A stretch of 64,000 bases of DNA, from the NCBI RefSeq assembly GCF_037975245.1, contig NC_092565.1, forward strand, positions 10,474,499-10,538,498, written 5' to 3'. Numbering within the stretch: position 1 is the first letter of the stretch; each line of letters begins with the position of its first letter. The translations under genes and the position numbers were made by a program. This document shows, in pieces, positions 24,475-37,757 of the stretch. Source of the stretch: Apostichopus japonicus (taxonomy: Eukaryota > Echinodermata > Holothuroidea > Aspidochirotida > Stichopodidae). Under the pieces are notes generated by a model that saw only the letters and a program-made list of their open reading frames with translations, made no database searches and was not told where the DNA came from.

Positions 24475-24640
24475 AACAAACAAGGTTCTTAAACTTGTTG
24501 GATCCACATACCAAGTATTGTTTTTCAGGTTTCTCAGACATTGAACAGTATGGGTCTTGGACTTAATGAGGTGGATCCACATGCCACATAAGAACTTCAT
24601 CCAAGCTTTACTTCTGGAGCTATTGTGCTTACAAGGTCTT
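24475..24640. repeat. isolated copies of the 'ggatccacataccaagt' satellite
   Basis: Two tandem copies of the phrase 'gtggatccacat...cca' about 75 bp apart, with 'cttcatccaagcttta' and 'cttacaaggtcttca' following. This is the same family as the block at 17.4-18.8 kb. Confidence 0.55.
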
Positions 24641-24644
24641 CATA

Positions 24645-24785
24645 CTTCATGTATGTATGCATATATGTGTGTGTGTATGCAGGTATGTATTCATGTATGT
24701 GTATATTTATGTGTGCATGCATGTATGTATGTACATGTATGCATGTATGTGTACACATTTATATGTGTGTGTATGTATGTATGTT
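24645..24785 (+). repeat. (TATG)n / (TG)n-rich microsatellite
   Basis: Imperfect TATG, TG and CATG repeats over about 140 bp. The Cys/Val/Met/Tyr-rich open frames at 24557-24924 are translations of this run. Confidence 0.85.
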
Positions 24786-25460
24786 TTTCATCTTTCCATC
24801 AATTACATGTGAAACCAATGATAGTCCTTATATGGACCGCTGTATAGGAACTATTATGTCTGGGCTTTTTCAGAAGAAAACAACTAGATATTATTTAATT
24901 TGCTTATTTTTGACAGATCTATAGATATCCTGTATTGATTTCAGGTGCTGATATCAACATTGCTACAAGAAGCACTTAAAAGGTCAATTTAGCAGGCCAA
25001 TATTTTTCAGAGAGGAATCCATTTTAAATTATCGGTTGAGCTTCCTCTGTTCAGCTAGATTATTCTTCAGATAAATGCATGCATCCTACTTCATTAAAAT
25101 GACTTCCATAAAAATGAGTCACAATGAATAGATTTGAAAAAGTGTTGTGTTGTGAATAAAGTGTACAATGGAGACCTGATATGCAATGTATAGCTGCAGT
25201 ATGAGCAACAAAAACATTTAAAAGACACACACAAATGGTACCAGTGGCAGAGCAATTTATTTGCACTTTCTTGTCACTGGATATTGTGCGGTGCATTAGT
25301 ACTGTAGACGTTGGCATTCGTACATTCTGTAACTACGGTGATAAATAAATTTAATATTTAAACTACTGTAGAATAACTGAGGATAGTGAGCGTACGGTAA
25401 GAAAAATGGAAACTTTTCAAATGGTCCATTTTCATTCAACCGTTTCATTCTTTTCTTACG

Positions 25461-25466
25461 TTTATT
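25461..25466 (-). terminator. candidate polyadenylation signal
   Basis: AATAAA on the minus strand, about 150 nt beyond the stop codon of the candidate terminal exon at 25617-25858. It supports that exon only weakly, because the motif is common in AT-rich DNA. Confidence 0.3.
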
Positions 25467-25616
25467 GAGAGCTACAAAGTAAACTGTAGAGGCCTATATT
25501 GCTCAAGTTTGTTTGTTAAAATAATAACCAATATTTCAATATGATTTGAAGTCTGCAAATTGACTGATCAGCCTCTTTCACAGCACTGATGAATACACAG
25601 CAAAACACAAAGTGCA

Positions 25617-25858
25617 TTAACGAGCCCCTAATTCCGTGGACGCCTTGTATGAATCCAAAACTACCTCTTCCTTTGAAATGCCATTGAACAAATGAAAGAA
25701 ATTTGGAATTTCAACACTTTGCCATGCAATGGTACATGCCACAAAGCGCCACTGCAGAGCCAAAGTGGTAGCGATCAAATTTTCATTTAAGTCAATATCA
25801 TGAAAGCGTAGACTCTCCTCTGGGCAAAGTTTCTTAAATAATTTCAATATTTCATACA
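25617..25858 (-). CDS. candidate terminal exon, unrecognised protein
   Basis: About 80 residues that look like ordinary globular protein, including ILKLFKKLCPEESLRFHDID, LIATTLALQWRFVACTIAWQ and FNGISKEEVVLDSYKAS, ending at a stop codon at 25617-25619. On the minus strand it is preceded by a C-rich tract and CTATAACAG, a good acceptor at 25859-25860. An AATAAA follows about 150 nt after the stop. No family comes to mind and no convincing upstream exon was found, so it may be the last exon of an unseen gene, a decayed fragment, or chance. If real, it lies inside the proposed long first intron of the zinc-finger gene, on the same strand. Confidence 0.33.
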
Positions 25859-28480
25859 CTGTTATAGCAGGGAAGGTGAGGGGTGGGGGGGGGGAGAAGG
25901 TATGCTGAAGGAAGAACCGTTGAATTTGTTATGTATAGTCAATATGTTCCTTCAATTATAACGCTCAAATTACACTGCGACTGAAGTTCTACTGTATATA
26001 TATAGTTGCAGTCAATGCAATAGTCGTGTGTTCCACACAGCCTCAACAATATATGTGTACAAGGTCCACTGTGGGCAGACACATACATGCTCATGGTCAC
26101 TGCAAGTCACATTTATATACGTCTAAGTACATGATTTTCCAGCTAATGTTGAACAGTGTTACCGGACATAATAGCAGAGGCAGACCTATTAGCTAGGAGA
26201 CCAGGGCTACATGTAGCTACAAGTCAGTTGCCAGGCCCGGTGAACAGAGCGCAGGTTCTCCCACCCACCACCCCCCTCCCCCATGCATACCACGTACTGT
26301 GCTTCCTCTCCCTCACAAAAAAAAACACCATATTTACCAGCAACATGTGTACAAATCTTCACAAGTTATATGACATTGTGTACTGTGCCCCTCCCTTAAA
26401 TTGTTGATGCCCCCCTGATTCAGAATTCCTGCACTTCTGTGTATGAATTATTCCAGACAATGAAAAAATTTTCAGGGAAGATATAGCCTACCAATGCCTA
26501 CGTACTCAATGATCATAATTGGTTGAACCAAACAACACCATTGTAGTTTTTTTTATAAGCGAGATATAGAGCATCACAGAGATCAAGCAAGTCCCCTGGA
26601 CCACACCAAAAGAGAAGTTTCTGGAGATCTTGCTTCCAGGAGACTTTATCAAGGCAAGTTGATGAAAGAGAGCTTAATTACCAAGCAGAGCTCTTTAATG
26701 TATGGTAAGTTTTCTTTTGCATGGATGCTCACGATGGCCATATTACTCAAACTGACTTAAGCACAGTTCTCATCTCCTTAAAACTTGTTCAACGATATTA
26801 GGTCAAACATTTTGAAGTAGATCATGATTTTTTAATTGAGCCATATATAATATGTTTATTTTACCTTCAGACTGTGCAGAAATTTGAGAAATTTCAACTG
26901 CGAGGGAAGCACGGGTCGGAATGGTACGAACAGCTTTGTATTATATAACCACATATGTGAGTTGAAGAAGATCGTGGGGGTAGTTTGTAGGTACCGTTTC
27001 TCTTTGTGAATTTCCCCGTTTGCATGTCAGGCATATATATGCGGTAGGCTTCGTAGCGACCATGTCATATACTTTAATAACAATCACAATATTAATCAGA
27101 CAGTTATTTTATGAGACTTAAGCGACCACGAATGTGGGAGAAGCCTGAAATGGCTTTTCGATTACAGCTTTCACGTTGGGTGGTTTCCAATTCAATATTT
27201 TTTACTCAAATTTGGAACTTAACTTGACAATTATTCCAAATGTACCAGATGTTTCATGATGATAATACTCTGTTATCTCCTAGTTATTCAAATGTTAGGA
27301 GAAATGTAAAAAAAAACACAAACTAAGCAACATTTCATGAAATTAGTGCATCGTTGAGAAATCGTTGTGAAATTAAAAGATTCACAGCATGGACATGTGT
27401 ATAAATCTCCACGTGCACACACTAATTTAGAGTATGATTACATAACAATCATCCAAACATCATCACTGAAGAACAAGTAACAAACAAATAAAATGGTCCC
27501 CCAAGTTCCCAAAATCAGAACACTGTGGGATTCCCAAATAAAGTATTACAAAGCACTAATTAGTTTAAAACTTCTACTGTCTGCAAAGAGTTACAGAGCT
27601 AAGTAAATATTATAAAGTGCAATGTTCAATATCCCTCCCTTGTTTATAATAACTACTATTACTGTTACATATACTCACAATTAGTTTTTCTTTACTTCAA
27701 GCCGTTGTGTGACTTTCAATCCAATAATATTTCAGTAATATTTATGTCATCTCTTTACTTACTTACTGTCAGCTATGATATGGTTTATCATTACCCAACT
27801 GCAATTTGACTGAAAAGGTATTATACACAAAATGAAATAGCCTATTATCATAGAATGGGTTCATACACCCCCAATTGTTCCACTCTACTGCAACCCATTA
27901 CCACAGTCCAATGGCTACCACACAATAGGATTTCCAATGATACTCATAGCGATAGAGCAAATCTTTTATGCAAAGCCTTCACAGAAACTCCGCCATTAGA
28001 CATCCGACACCACTGACATGCCTTGTCTGCTGAAATTGCTTTGGCAAGGAACAAACTCCGCCCGCACAGAGTATATATTTAAGTGTGCCTTAAAATCTTA
28101 TTTTCAACATGGATTTAACTGAGTTACAAGACTCCCGCAACTTGCTTCATAGGTCTACATGGGCAAACATCATTCCTTTGGTCATCCCAATGCTCGTGGG
28201 AGCAAATAACCAATTTTTGTCTCTCTTACTCGGACTTTTCTTGACAAGAGCCATGACTGTCACAATCCCGCCCACGCAATCTATGCACCAACAAATAACG
28301 AAAGTTAAAGTTTTGTTACATATCTACGTGTAAAGGCATAAGCACAGCTGGCTACAGGCTCCGGTGATTTCATAAGAAGGTTAAACAACTTACTCGTAGT
28401 TTTTATTTTGTTAAGTGATATAATAACTAATAAAGTAAATAGGTCAAATATCAAGTTGTAACGTTAAAACAAATACTTAC
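25859..28480. other. no firm gene; one weak exon candidate on plus strand
   Basis: 26560-26704 (plus) is open for 48 codons between a T-tract acceptor (ttttttttataag) and a strong donor (TATG|GTAAGT), but it is not recognisable. 28109-28333 (plus) is a 74-codon frame about 40 bp downstream of a TATA-like tatatatttaag at 28070, also unrecognised. The rest is AT-rich, with a G run near 25886-25895. Confidence 0.35.
27098..27165 (-). repeat. dispersed repeat copy (retroposon 3' end), pair of 60466-60535
   Basis: The core 'cttaagcgaccac' + 'aatgtgggagaa' + 'cctg' and the flanking 'cagttatttt' match a second copy at 60466-60535. Read on the minus strand, both copies end in a TTAT/ATTA-rich tail, as a SINE or LINE 3' end would. 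Confidence 0.55.
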
Positions 28481-28680
28481 ACGGTATCACAACTGCCCAA
28501 CTAACTCTTCACTGCCAAATTTAGTGAAATATTGGTGTCGAATTCTGTGTGGATGTGTTGTTTCGTCGCAGAGTACTAGCACGATTCGCCATGATGTTGC
28601 TAGAATGGTCGGCATATAACTCATAGCTCCTAATACACCACCCAACGTCTGGTTCTTATTACAAACATCGCCAAGGACTT
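28481..28680 (-). other. candidate 5' noncoding exon and promoter (zinc-finger gene?)
   Basis: On the minus strand a textbook donor, CCGT|GTAAGTATTT, lies at 28475-28480. About 100 nt upstream is an ATG in good context (ATCATGGCG) that opens only a 23-codon frame, MANRASTLRRNNTSTQNSTP and on to a stop, so it would be an upstream ORF. A TATATCC-type A/T box lies at about 28700. This could be the first exon joined to the acceptor at 17304, giving an intron of about 11 kb. The link is inferred only from strand and order. Confidence 0.35.
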
Positions 28681-28699
28681 TACAAGGCTGCCTCAGTGG

Positions 28700-29870
28700 A
28701 TATAAAAAGAAAGATAAGGAAAATGGAGGCTTATGACGACCACAAGAGCCATAGTCTCTAGTACTATATAAACATATAGCTCACTAGCTTACTACAGTCC
28801 TGGAGTAATAGTAGTCTCTGCAATAAGTATATGGTGCTCTTAGCTTACCATACTCTTACCAACGTCACAATGGCGGTCACACTAGAAGAGGGATAGAGAG
28901 AGAGGGAGAGGCGAGGTGGAGGCAGGGCATGGCACCAGTGGAAACGTAAAAACAAAATAAAAGTTAAAAAATCCTAGTGGCCTTGCCTATCAAAGATTGT
29001 AATAAATTTGATCTGATCTGGTCAGAGTTAGGAATGTCTAACTCAGTCAGGTGGAAAAGATGATAAGCAACAAATGGCATGCGGGGAATGGTTGATAAGT
29101 TTGTTGAAGCTTTACATAGCGCTGTAGGCGGAAATACGGGTTTTCGGGCAAAAGGAAATAGTTAGAGGATGTGTTTAATGTGGGAAAAGAACAAATGTAT
29201 GAAGATATGCGTGAGCGTTGAAGTGAGAAGCCGTTTGAGTGGTTAGGTCAGGCAGGCTACGTACGTGGGTTATATTCGTGGATAAACAACTTTGCGCAGT
29301 TGGTGTAGCAATTAAACTTCTATAGAAAGTTTGAAGGTCTTTCCGTGACTTGCAGTGTTAGACTAATGGGTGGAGTGGCGTCTCTACAGCATGACGTTAA
29401 AAGCAGCAGACAAATACGTAGGCCTAATAGTTATGGTGGGTTCATGGAGGCGACGTTCGTAGTTAACAATTACACGAAAAAATATCACAACAAAGGTACA
29501 TTTGAAATTACCTTCCCTTTCAATTTCACATATCGAATTGATTTTGAAGATTTGTTTTTGAGGATTACATTGCTCGGATTAGGCAATTACTTCATCAATG
29601 AAAATTTGTGAGCAAAGGGGTTGTTCATTATAACAAATATTTGCAAATGAATATTCAAAGTATGAAAGGAAAAAAAGTGTCATCTTAGTCAGTGAAAGGC
29701 CTAATTGTGGTCTTGCTGGCATGAATATATCGGAATGATCGCTTCACTATATGTGTCTACATCTTATGTCCTAACTTCCATCAACTCGATTTAAAGAAAA
29801 ATCTGCCAACCGTGTAATATGATACAGATGGATATAGGTGGTTGGCAACTTGAAAATCAGGATCAAGCGA
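28700..29870. other. upstream region, no gene seen
   Basis: Includes a purine-rich gagaggga tract at 28886-28930 and the phrase 'cgtcacaatggcggtc' at 28864, which on the minus strand holds CCGCCAT and TGACG (YY1- and CRE-half-site-like). The open frame at 29345-29611 is unrecognised. Confidence 0.35.
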
Positions 29871-29874
29871 AAAT

Positions 29875-30378
<504 letters not shown>

Positions 30379-30892
30379 ATAAACTGCATTATAATTGCTT
30401 GAGGTTTAACTTGAAGTAATGTTCAATTCAATCGATCGATCGATATCACACGATTATCATAAAAAATAACGCTAATTTATTCCATTAAGCTTTAAAGGAA
30501 TATTGCAGTGGCTGAAGTTCAGTGTTTAATAAAATTCCTAGACAATTTTCTGCACCTTTAGGTCAAATCTAACTGACCTTTTTTATCGTGGAAATACAAG
30601 TTAATACACTTGTGGTGATTTGTTTTCATTGCATCTGGCAACAGTAGAGTTAGTGATGTCATCATGTGCAATCGAGCTTATTGTCTTTCTGTTATTTTTC
30701 TTTCTGTTATTTTTTCTTCTCTTAACAATGTACTAATCGATGATCCACTGAAGGAGATAATATTCATATAAAAAAGTTGCATATTAATTGGAAGTTGCAA
30801 ATTCTATATCTGAAGAGAACATCAAAAACAAATATCATACTAGAAGATAAAAGAATAAATCTTTGAAGAACATCCAGTGTCATCTGAAATAA

Positions 30893-31185
30893 GTACGGTG
30901 GACAATACTGGCTAAGGTGTCGGACTTGTGATACAAGGATAACTGACTTGATCCCTGTCTAGTTCATTACGTTGTGTCCTTGGACAAGATGCTTTATCTC
31001 AATTGCCTCTCTCATGGGTTAAATGGGTACCTGTGAGGTAACTACATATATTAGTACAGCCGCATGGAGGGATTGTATCTGAGACAGGGGTAATATAACG
31101 TCTGTAAAGCGCTTTGAGACCTACTGCTGGTATAAGCGCTACGTAGAGCGAATATTATCATTATTAATATTATTATTATTAATAT
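30893..31185 (+). mobile_element. tRNA-derived SINE with LINE-like 3' tail
   Basis: The head has a polymerase III A box-like 'tggctaaggtg' and a B box-like 'tgacttgatccc'. The body contains 'tccttggacaagatgcttta' and 'attgcctctctcatgggtt' + 'aaatgggtacctg'. The end reads 'gtaaagcgctttgaga' then 'ataagcgcta', followed by an ATT-rich tail. The end matches the LINE 3' end at 20.65 kb, as expected when a SINE uses a partner LINE for retroposition. The body phrase recurs in the SINE at 48.76-48.91 kb. Confidence 0.75.
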
Positions 31186-31492
<307 letters not shown>

Positions 31493-33643
31493 ATGACATT
31501 ACAGCATCTAGAATCATCCACCTCTTAGTGAAAGGAAAGGTCTCTCGGGTAGTAACAGTAATTAACTTTTAACTTACAAACATATATAACCTTAGGTTGA
31601 AAAGGATAATGAGATTGGACAGTTTTTTTACACTAACGATCTGGTATTTTTTCCTCTTCCATAATACTTTTTTTTAAGGAAAAGTCGCCCAGGAAAGAAC
31701 CTGGGCACGAAAACCAAACTACCAAACGACTGATCCGCTCTCAACCCCAGTCCCCTTGCATCGGGACGGTGACTGTGTGATCATCGTCAGGTGTGCATCA
31801 CCATTCCCCTCGAAATAATAAGTGTCCCATGCATTGTCTGCCACCGGGAAGCATGCCATAAGTGTGAATTTGTGGCCTGTTTAATCCATCAAATTCGTCC
31901 GCACGGACCTTGTCACAGAAATGACGTCACACATTTTAACTGTTTACGATGGAATTCCTACCATCTGACAATCATCCGTGCAGAGTTTCATTTTAAAGTT
32001 GACTTGTATACGCATATCAGCAGCAACCGCACGTTTTGAATGAACGTTCTAAATGTTATATGCTCCACTTTTAAATATTTTTAAGTTATTATGACCTGGA
32101 CAAAACTTTATATTTAAAAGGATGACTTGAGGGCAAGAAATTAATATTGACACTATATTTGCAGACCAAAATGACTATACCTTAGACTGTTTCCTCAGTT
32201 CAAGACGCATTTATATAGACCACAGTAAAACAGCTTTGTGAAGTTAATTTATAGTCAACTTTGAACTCAGTGTCTTTAAGTTGAATCTGTAACAATATTG
32301 TGTCACCCTTAGAGAAAAGAAAGGATAGTTATCATTTTTTTTTACTTTTCTTTTACCAACATTTTGCAGAGAAAGAAAAAATCCGGTGTATAATGAAAGT
32401 GACGATTTGTACGAAATATTATGTACGAAATATAATATTTTAGAAATCCATCGAAATTAGTAGTTGACGGTGTTGAATTGCTTCAATTACATATTTCTTC
32501 CTTTCTTGTTTGATAACGTAATCGTATATGTTGCTAGCAATTGGTGACACAAGGAAACACATTGCAAAGCATGTAGCATAAGTGAAGAAAATACTTAATA
32601 TTATAAGACAGAAGTTTAACTATGGATTGCCTAACAGCTTACTTGTGTTTCATATCATATATTTTTTTTTTCAGGGTATTTATCTTAAACTTTGTTGTAA
32701 GACTGCTTAAATTTAGCCAAAGGCAAAATTACTTGAAACTCAATTTATTTATTTTCTAAATGGAAAAAATAATCAATTAAGTGGGGTAACTAAGAGAGAA
32801 CCGATAACTCAGCTGTTTTGTTGTTGTTGGTTTTTTGCAAATGTTTTGAACTGAATATAATTTGAAAACTATACTAAAGGTACAAAGAGAGATAGAAAGG
32901 AGGAGTTGGGGGTCGGGTGGGGTGGGGGGGGGTACGGAGAACATTTACTAAATAAATTTCACACGATCAGGTTTCATACATGGATATAATGAAAAAGTTG
33001 GACCTTTTTCAGGTCGACATTTTGAGATCGCTTCATTATACTGATCCTACAATCATGACGACACATTCTAATTTTGTTGAACTCTTCAATCATCAGAACA
33101 TCATACTAAGAACATAACTCCAACCCCACCTGGCAACACGCCCTTTATGCTAACAACATATAGAACAGCAACGGAAACAAGCAAGGTATTTGTAAGATAG
33201 TAGAAGTTTCAAGTGGACGTTTAATGAACTATTTTGCGCGCTCTCCGAAGTGAAATCGTACTTGAGAATAGCGAGTTTGAGTCGCATACACCTTAACTTG
33301 TATACAAAGTCGAGTTAACATTCATTTCAAATCATGTAATGTTTCCAAAACAAATGTGCGACGTCATTGATCTGCGTTGGATGAACTGTGTATTTGATTG
33401 AATAATTGTCCATTAGACCTATACACATGATATAGTGTTATACTTCTGTATTTATGGGAATTCTCAAATAACCTTTGACATTCCAACTACGTATATCTCC
33501 ATTACTAAGTTATTGAATTCATTGAGTTAACTTTAGTACTTTGGATAGCCATGCATGAACAACTACTTTCTTAAGTTGAAGCAGGTATTATGGCGCCATG
33601 AATACTGTATATGATACACACTTGATCATGTACTCAGTCTGTA

Positions 33644-33644
<1 letters not shown>
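31493..33644. other. no gene seen
   Basis: A cysteine-containing 82-codon frame at 31791-32039 (plus) is unrecognised. A short perfect hairpin (gcccagg...cctgggc) sits at 31687-31706. A G-rich tract lies at 32898-32935. Confidence 0.4.
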
Positions 33645-33703
<59 letters not shown>

Positions 33704-33723
33704 TATATATATATATATATATA

Positions 33724-33783
<60 letters not shown>
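33645..33783. repeat. (TA)n microsatellite, about 140 bp
   Basis: TA repeats broken by 'tac tat' steps near 33703 and 33725. Confidence 0.95.
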
Positions 33784-33788
<5 letters not shown>

Positions 33789-35648
33789 TAGTACAATTAG
33801 TTGTACAGTGTATATATGTTTTATAATGTTTTATAAAACCAAATCGTTGTCGCAGACAGACAGTGTCACGCATCAGCGAATTGGTTTTTTTTTTTTTTGT
33901 GGAATTTGTTTTTTACTGCATGTATATGCTACTTCAGATAATACTAACAATAATGCATACACATCTACAGACGTGCTTGCAATGCTTTGTTGTATTATGT
34001 GACAGACGACAACACCACCTTTATAGCCTAATACCGACAATTATACGTTAATATATAAGAAATATATTAATTCCAAATATATTGTTCATTAAATCATTTG
34101 CTTTTTTTTTGGTCTCATTGAAGGAGACTGAGATTTTACAGACAAGGTGAAATTTGTCGATCAATCTCATCCCTGAGGTAATTTAAATTCCAGACAAAAC
34201 ATTTGGCAATCATAATATAGGCCTTCCGCGAGGTCCTTGAGAAGGTACTTTCGTTTATAACGTTTTGAGGGCCTGGCATTTCGTTCTTAGTACATAACGC
34301 TTCTTACGAAGCTAACTATTTAATTAGCCTCTGAAGAAGATCGTCTATCCAGGCTCTCTAACTTTTACATATTTACCTATACACCGGTCTATTACAGTAG
34401 ATAAGACAGTTTTTAACAATTTTCTCTTTCTCTTTTTCTCTCTCTATCTTCGATAAAATATTTTTGGTTAGTTACTGAATATACCGTATCGATAAATATG
34501 CTGACATCACACAGGTACACATGGAGTAGTGTATAGTAAGTGTTCTGGTCAAAGGTCACCTGTAATTGACTGCGTGTATGCCTTCAGTATATGGAAGGTG
34601 TTCTTGATATTATTATGACATCATATGTTTTTTTAAAGTATTTATTTAAGGCTTACTGCCGGACAGAGGTACATTTTATACTCAAGACTGTTTGATTTTG
34701 CTTGACAAACAGAAACCACGAGAGGATTAACAAGGTTACTCGATATAGTTGCAGAGTATATTATGCTAGTTGATTGAGGGAGATCCCACAGTTAGTGCAC
34801 CCGATATGTATACAACGTATAGGCATATATACTTGAATATATATACCCGGTCTAGGCAGACTACATGATATAATCCTGGCAACATGCAACTACAACCGCT
34901 CGGTGGTTGCGTGGATGTTATACAACCCTTGACCCTCACGGCCTACAGCTTCTGTTCCGTAAGATATACGTGACTTACCCATACTTCCTTCTCATTTGCC
35001 GGGGAGACTGAGACATATAGTTTCCAATGGGAAACGAGACTCAAGTTCATGCTTTGAATGGGTTTGTGTATTTATATATCTGTGAGTTTTGTAGACTAAA
35101 CGTGTAGTTTACTGAGGAAAATTCCACGACACAACGGGCCTATACATCGGCTGATTGACAATCTTTTGTCTTATTATAGTCGCACCGTCTGCGTCTGTTC
35201 CCCTTCATCCGTTACCATGGGTATCAGACGTGACAATATACAGAGGGAGGGAGTGAAACCCAAAACTAACAGCGGCACAAAAATAATAAGTTAGCCTAGA
35301 CATAAATAGAGTTTACTAAATCGACTCAAAATATGGTTAGGTTATCTATGGGACCCTGCTGTGCAGAGAAAACAACCAAGACCCACATGCTTATATATGC
35401 CGACTGAATGCATCGCTCGATAACATTGAATGCTGTGATCTAAGTTACCAAAACATGGTCATCAGCGTAGAAAACCGACAGCAGTAGACCAACCTGCTGT
35501 CACTGAGTATATGAAGCTATTGCATGGGCGTCAGCAGGGGTGGGGGTTAAGGAAAGGGGAACACCGTACCCTAACCCTGGAAAATCAAAGTAGAAAAAAT
35601 AGAACCATAGCATGAGTTTGATCATTCGCTTATAATAGGGTTGTAGCC
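33784..35648. other. no gene seen
   Basis: AT-rich; only short, low-complexity frames near 33808-34051. No repeat family identified. Confidence 0.45.

Positions 35649-35649
<1 letters not shown>

Positions 35650-35735
<86 letters not shown>
35650..35735. repeat. (TA)n microsatellite, about 85 bp
   Basis: Uninterrupted TA repeat. 'agccgtt' occurs immediately on each side (35646 and 35736), so the array sits inside a short direct repeat. Confidence 0.95.
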
Positions 35736-35736
<1 letters not shown>

Positions 35737-36934
35737 CCGTTAAGTTAGGATAAGCCACTCTTCAAGTATGAATGATAACCTCTCTCTTAACTGATTAAGT
35801 GTGGGAATCGCATCTCCTTGGGCTTCCAAATACTTACAAAGCTTTTCATTGGCAAAGCATAAACAATAAGTGCCGAGAAAATAAGGCCTAACAAATGACT
35901 CCTATATAACTCTGAGAGGTCATCCAGCGTGAAATGTAGAAAATAGTAAAGCTATAGTTGTCTAGGATAAAAATAGCTAAATTTGGTGAAAATATATTCT
36001 TTACATAACTTGTCGACCTCTAGTTGACACTTAAATGTGAAAACAAGACATTACATAAGCATGCATGGGCAATTTGTACATGCCCTATAAACACAACTGA
36101 CGATTCAATAAGAAACATAAGCAGACTTGTACTTTTGATAAAATACATACCGTAACAAATTCACAGAAAATTTCACCATCGTGAAAATGTAAGAAACTTT
36201 TAACAGAATTGATTTTCTGATTTGAGAAAATGTAGGAAACAATTGCAAACAGACAGGCGATTCCATCGTCTGTGAAATCATTGAACAAGTTAAACCTGTC
36301 AAAATTGTGAAGACGTAACCAGTAGCCATCCATCACATATCTGACCATTAACCCCTGTAGCACCATTAGTTGAGAATAGAATCAAATCTCCCAAGATTGC
36401 CTACCATGGACGTCAGTGCCCTGAGGAAAGATAATCCATCTGAATATATATAAACGTCTAAAAGGGAAATTTCTCAATATCAAAGGGTTTTCTTTTTCTG
36501 ACAGAGGGTATATTTATTGGCGGCCCTGCAGAGTTTTGGATTATATGGAACTTTGGATAAATAAGCTAGGATAAGTAATAGATTAACAGTGTTAATACAC
36601 ATGTAAGTACAAACATATCACCCAATGTGTTTATGTCATTTTTTCTCCACAATTTACAGTGGGACATACTATTGAAATTAAATCATTATCAGGAAACTAA
36701 ATATTTGTCTGTTGTCAAGTCGACGTTGCTGGTCTTATTCTCCACTTGTTGGAGCTATAGTTTACCAACAATAGGTGAATCTGAGCCTGAACGTAACGTA
36801 CGAAGTCCAAACAATTCTGCTTCAACATTTGCCTTGTAAAAGATTCCCATGGTAACCGATTGTGTAAACAAGCTATCAGCTTTTTCAATTAAATTACGGT
36901 AGCGTATTAGATATGCCTTTGTAATATTGAAGCA
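35736..36934. other. no gene seen
   Basis: Overlapping minus-strand frames at 36085-36366 and a plus-strand frame at 36627-36839 are rich in Phe/Ile/Leu from AT bias and have no recognisable motif or splice context. Confidence 0.4.
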
Positions 36935-37305
36935 AGGTCGATAAGTTATCAAATATTATTGTATGAAATACCACCCGATTCACATGGTACCATACAATAA
37001 TATTTTATCATAAGAATATAATATAAAACACGCACAATAATAATTGTTGCATATATAGTATCAGCTGTTCACATACTTTCATACAATAATATTGTACCAT
37101 AATAATAAAACAATGTAAAACATCCACAATAATATTGTTGCATATAGTATTACCTGATTCACATAGCATTATACAAATTAATATTGCATCATAATAATAT
37201 AATATAAAACATACACAATAATATTGTTGCATATAGCATAACTCGATTCACATAGTATCATACAGTAATATTGTATCATAACAATATCATTTTTTAATAT
37301 CCACA
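36935..37305. repeat. tandem repeat, unit about 89 bp, four copies
   Basis: The phrase 'gattcacata' followed by 'atacaataatattgtatcat', an A-rich stretch and 'attgttgcatata' recurs with starts at 36977, 37067, 37156 and 37245, i.e. steps of 89-90 bp. The copies are diverged. The open frame at 37008-37232 is a by-product. Confidence 0.8.
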
Positions 37306-37350
37306 AAGGTATCATGTTGCAAACATGGTACAATGATATATTATGATAAC

Positions 37351-37427
<77 letters not shown>
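37351..37427. repeat. (TA)n microsatellite, about 77 bp
   Basis: Uninterrupted TA repeat just right of the 89-bp tandem block. Confidence 0.95.
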
Positions 37428-37431
<4 letters not shown>

Positions 37432-37660
37432 TACAATACGATAGTATTGCGTACTAGCATTTGAAACGGTTGGACAGTTAACTGCTCTGCTTTTACGAAA
37501 AGTCAAGCGCGCCATCACTTGGGTAGTAGTAAACTATTTGTAAAGACATTATTACGATTGACAGTTTGCAATACGCTATAGCTTATATTATTTTAATGTT
37601 AAGTATACAGAAACGTATTTGCAACACTGTCCATTTCATGATCGTGCAGAAACATGGACT

Positions 37661-37757
37661 TAAGCTAAGCCTATACTCTCTTCGACGAGTATTCAGATAA
37701 TTATGAGGCAGGGGTGTAACTTCGCACCTATTCCTACTCTCGAGACCGCCACATAAA
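37661..37757. repeat. dispersed repeat copy, pair of 58240-58333
   Basis: Phrases 'ctcttcga.gagt.ttcaga', 'ga.gaggcagg..tgtaact' and 'gaccgccac.taaa' occur in the same order and spacing in both places. Unrelated to either host gene; a retroposon fragment is likely. Confidence 0.65.

Noticed and set aside
28070-28333. TATA box followed by a 74-codon frame as a small gene
   Set aside because: No recognisable motif, no splice or polyadenylation support, and it would run into the candidate minus-strand exon; kept only as a note in the region entry.
31687-31706. Hairpin gcccagg/cctgggc as a histone-type 3' end or terminator
   Set aside because: The loop and stem do not match the histone consensus, and no histone frame is nearby.
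36085-36366. 93-codon minus-strand frame
   Set aside because: Phe/Ile/Leu-rich from AT bias; no splice signals and no family resemblance.
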